Shown in pieces: positions 11,990 to 13,488 of a stretch of DNA of 13,488 nucleotides. The position numbers and the translations under genes were made by a program. Below the pieces are notes generated by a model. That model was not told where the DNA came from. It saw only the letters and a list, made by a program, of their open reading frames with translations, and did no database searches. The stretch is from DASTQL01 sp035761805 (GTDB lineage: Bacteria; Actinomycetota; Actinomycetes; Jiangellales; Jiangellaceae): positions 1 to 13,488 of the forward strand of contig DASTQL010000125.1 in NCBI GenBank assembly GCA_035761805.1, given 5' to 3'. How positions within the stretch are numbered: position 1 is the stretch's first letter; each line of letters begins with the position of its first letter.

Positions 11990-12901
11990 GTGTCGACTGC
12001 CCGACACAGGCGCGCCCGCGTCCGCCCCCGCCGTACTCGCACCCTCGTCGGCGTCGCCCTCCCGGCGGCGTGCGTGGCGATGATCCCGGTGGCCGTGGAC
12101 GCCCGGCCGGGCTCGACGGAAGCGGATCCGCCGACCGTCGTGACCGTCCCGGCCGCGGCCGCCGACCTGGAGGACGTGGAGCGCGAGGCCCGGGTGAGCC
12201 GGAGCACGCGAGAGCGTGCCCCGGCGCCGACGGCGACCCCGACCGCGACCGTGACGGCAGAGTCGACCCCCACGCCCGAGCCCACCCCGGAACCCACGGT
12301 CGTGGACCACCGCTTCGCCACCGCCGCCCTCAACGTGCGGGTGGGGCCGGCGCGGGACGCCGACGTGATCACCGTCCTCACCCGCGGGGCGAAGGTCGGG
12401 ATCACCGGCACGACCGAGGGCGACTGGGTCCAGGTGCTGCACGACGGCTCGCCCGCATGGGTCAACGGCGACTACCTCGCCACGAGCCCGCCGCCGAAGG
12501 AGACCGCCGAGCCCAGTCCCACGGCCGACGCGCCCCAGGGCCTGTCCACCGCCCCCTGCCCGACCGGCTCCGAGGTGGAGGACGGCCTCACCTCGAACGC
12601 CATCGCCGTCCACCGGGCCGTGTGCGCCCAGTTCCCGCAGATCACCTCGTACGGGGGCCTGCGCCCCGGCGACGGCGGCGAGCACGGTCAGGGCCGCGCC
12701 CTCGACATCATGGTCACCGGCTCGCTGGGCGACTCGGTCGCCGCCTTCGTCCGGGAGAACTACAAGGCCTTGGGCGTCACCGAGGTCATCTGGGAGCAGC
12801 GGATCTGGACGGTCGAGCGCGCGAGCGAGGGCTGGCGCCCGATGTCAGACCGTGGCTCGGCCACCGCCAACCACTACGACCACGTGCACGTCACGGTCTG
12901 A
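11990..12901 (+). CDS. Secreted SH3-domain protein with C-terminal LAS-type metallopeptidase-like domain
   Basis: 303 residues. The basic N-terminus (RHRRARVRPRRTRT) and hydrophobic LVGVALPAACVAMIPVAV (19-36) form a signal peptide or anchor. A Thr/Pro-rich linker (80-103, repeated TPEP/PTAT) leads to a bacterial SH3 domain (about 106-165, with ALNVRVGPARDADVITVLTR and GDWVQVL), then a second linker. The C-terminal domain (about 185-303) has EHGQGRALDIM (His232, Asp239) and NHYDHVHVT (His298, His300). The HxxxxxxD ... HxH arrangement is that of LAS/M15-like zinc peptidases and of the ARB_07466-like domain common in actinobacteria. It probably acts on, or binds to, peptidoglycan outside the membrane; activity is inferred. 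GTG 11990 is preceded by GAAGGA (11976-11981) at eight bases. It stands alone, with an MtrA-box-like repeat upstream. Confidence 0.86.
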   Translation: MSTARHRRARVRPRRTRTLVGVALPAACVAMIPVAVDARPGSTEADPPTVVTVPAAAADLEDVEREARVSRSTRERAPAPTATPTATVTAESTPTPEPTPEPTVVDHRFATAALNVRVGPARDADVITVLTRGAKVGITGTTEGDWVQVLHDGSPAWVNGDYLATSPPPKETAEPSPTADAPQGLSTAPCPTGSEVEDGLTSNAIAVHRAVCAQFPQITSYGGLRPGDGGEHGQGRALDIMVTGSLGDSVAAFVRENYKALGVTEVIWEQRIWTVERASEGWRPMSDRGSATANHYDHVHVTV

Positions 12902-12926
12902 GCCGGGCTGGGGCTCCGCGCCCGGC
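12902..12926 (+). terminator. GC-rich terminator hairpin after the SH3/peptidase gene
   Basis: GCCGGGC (12902-12908) pairs perfectly with GCCCGGC (12920-12926) around an 11-base loop, starting immediately after the stop codon. There is no T-tract, as is common for actinobacterial terminators. The following 140 bases (12927-13067) are GC-rich, hold no supported gene, and contain one AT-richer imperfect dyad at 13029-13045. Confidence 0.5.
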
Positions 12927-13067
12927 CCTCGGCCCCGATCCCCGAGTCCCGGCTGCGAACCCGGTCGGCCTCGACTCCGAACCCCGGGCCCCCGCGTCCC
13001 ACCCGGCCCCGATTGACCACGTTCACCACCCTGATAGTGATAGGGCACTGGCCGGGGTGCTCGGAGC

Positions 13068-13180
13068 CCCATCAGCCTCGTGATGGGTCCATCACCAGGC
13101 CAGCGGGGCCATCACCAGGCGCTGGAGCCTCGTGATGACCCGAGCAGCCTCGTGGTGGCCCGGTGGCCCGCCCCACGAGG
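13068..13180. repeat. Cluster of inverted repeats built from one 12-base unit
   Basis: The unit GCCTCGTGATGG occurs at 13075-13086, as GCCTCGTGATG at 13127-13137 and as GCCTCGTGGTGG at 13147-13158. Its near-complement CCATCACCAGGC occurs at 13089-13100 and 13109-13120, and CCACGAGG at 13173-13180. Adjacent units pair into hairpins: 13075-13086 with 13089-13100 (11 of 12 pairs, two-base loop), 13110-13120 with 13127-13137 (10 of 11), and 13148-13155 with 13173-13180 (8 of 8). CCCATCA/TGATGGG (13068-13074/13081-13087) is an alternative fold. The cluster lies in a convergent junction and covers the end of the small membrane-protein gene. Confidence 0.72.
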
Positions 13181-13404
13181 GTGGTGAACGTGGACGTGTA
13201 GACGCAGGCCCCGAGGCCGAGCAGGACCACGGGCTCACCCCAACCCAGGTGGGCCAGCAGCCCGGCGCCCCCGACGACGAGCGCCGCCGCCGTGCCGTAC
13301 TCCGCCAGCCAGTGCGGCCAGAGCAAGGACCCGCTGCCCTCCTCGCGAGCCCGGAAGGCCCCGGCGGAGAGGTCGACCCGGCCGCGAACCAGGTCGAGCG
13401 TCAT
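13072..13404 (-). CDS. Small two-helix membrane protein of unknown function
   Basis: 110 residues. A polar N-terminus (MTLDLVRGRVDLSAGAFRAR) is followed by LLWPHWLAEYG (27-37) and two hydrophobic segments, about 36-54 and 58-78, so it is probably an inner-membrane protein. No family is recognised with certainty; the even codon pattern and plausible topology favour a real gene. The last 27 residues (from about 84: PPRGCSGHHEAPAPGDGPAG, then LVMDPSRG) are encoded by the inverted-repeat cluster and look unlike a folded domain. This suggests that the frame was extended into the repeats. ATG 13404 has no clear ribosome-binding site and lies only 17 bases from the ATG of the divergent gene at 13422. 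The start could therefore be further in, or the transcript leaderless. Confidence 0.6.
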   Translation of the reverse strand: MTLDLVRGRVDLSAGAFRAREEGSGSLLWPHWLAEYGTAAALVVGGAGLLAHLGWGEPVVLLGLGACVYTSTFTTLVGRATGPPRGCSGHHEAPAPGDGPAGLVMDPSRG

Positions 13405-13421
13405 CGCCGCGAGAGGCGATC

Positions 13422-13488
13422 ATGTCAGCCAACGACCCTTCCTCCACTCCAGCCGGACGCTATGACGCCAGTCCATCTGGCGGCTGTG
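13422..13488 (+). CDS. 5' end of a gene cut by the window edge; possibly a type II topoisomerase B subunit (ParE/GyrB-like)
   Basis: ATG 13422 is preceded by GAGAGG (13411-13416) at five bases and opens MSANDPSSTPAGRYDAS (17 residues). In the same frame it continues PSGGC to the edge. In the +1 frame, starting at 13474, it continues HLAAV. Actinobacterial ParE/GyrB proteins often begin with a short disordered tail, then Y-D-A-S followed by a hydrophobic L-x-V-L-E-G-L segment. The change of frame after Ser17 would therefore restore a family-like start. Only 22 codons are visible, so the identity is tentative. The frame problem may be a sequencing error, a real frameshift or chance. Confidence 0.33.
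   Translation, partial: MSANDPSSTPAGRYDASPSGGC

Noticed and set aside
13029..13045. CCCTGATAGTGATAGGG, resembling the tet operator core
   Set aside because: The dyad is imperfect (five of eight arm positions), no TetR-family gene is present, and it lies between convergent gene ends where a repressor site would have no obvious promoter.

Overview
The window has very high GC content, frequent GTG starts and several candidate leaderless promoters. The gene families include an EspC-like/WxG pair, an actinobacterial SoxR, a CrtY-type lycopene cyclase and an SH3-plus-LAS-peptidase wall protein. Together these point to a chromosomal segment of a high-GC actinobacterium; Nocardioidaceae (Nocardioides-like) is my best guess, from protein style only. 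No RNA gene, insertion sequence, CRISPR array or phage gene was found.

Left part (1-3945, plus strand): the C-terminal end of a DUF2786-type protein, an F420/FMN-type luciferase-like oxidoreductase, about 680 bases with no supportable gene, a compact HtrA/DegP-type serine protease with a PDZ domain and no membrane anchor, and a CDF-family metal efflux transporter.

Middle (4070-6118, plus strand): three overlapping genes resemble an orphan type VII (ESX/WXG) secretion cassette. They encode a 95-residue EspC-like helical protein ending in a YxxxE signal, a 395-residue WxG protein with a hydrophobic centre and a basic tail, and a 194-residue soluble protein of unknown function. No secretion ATPase or channel gene is in the window.

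Centre (6152-8459): a short-chain dehydrogenase and a divergent QueA-like protein form a minus-strand operon with a 4-base overlap. It is transcribed away from a soxR gene that carries the complete [2Fe-2S] cysteine motif. The 71-base gap between them holds a near-consensus SoxR box inside a 19-base -35/-10 spacer, the architecture of MerR-family activation. The dehydrogenase/QueA-like pair is therefore probably induced by redox-cycling compounds. This is the most interesting part of the window, because the QueA-like protein has lost the family's signature motifs and no queuosine gene is nearby.

Right part (8487-13488): an MFS exporter (minus) convergent with soxR; a possible decayed remnant of a thioredoxin-reductase-like gene; a putative glycolipid-binding protein (minus) divergent from an isolated lycopene beta-cyclase (plus), both with leaderless-type promoters; a secreted SH3/LAS metallopeptidase-like protein with an MtrA-box-like element upstream; a cluster of inverted repeats; a small two-helix membrane protein (minus); and, at the edge, the first codons of a gene that may be a type II topoisomerase B subunit (parE/gyrB-like) with an apparent frame disruption.
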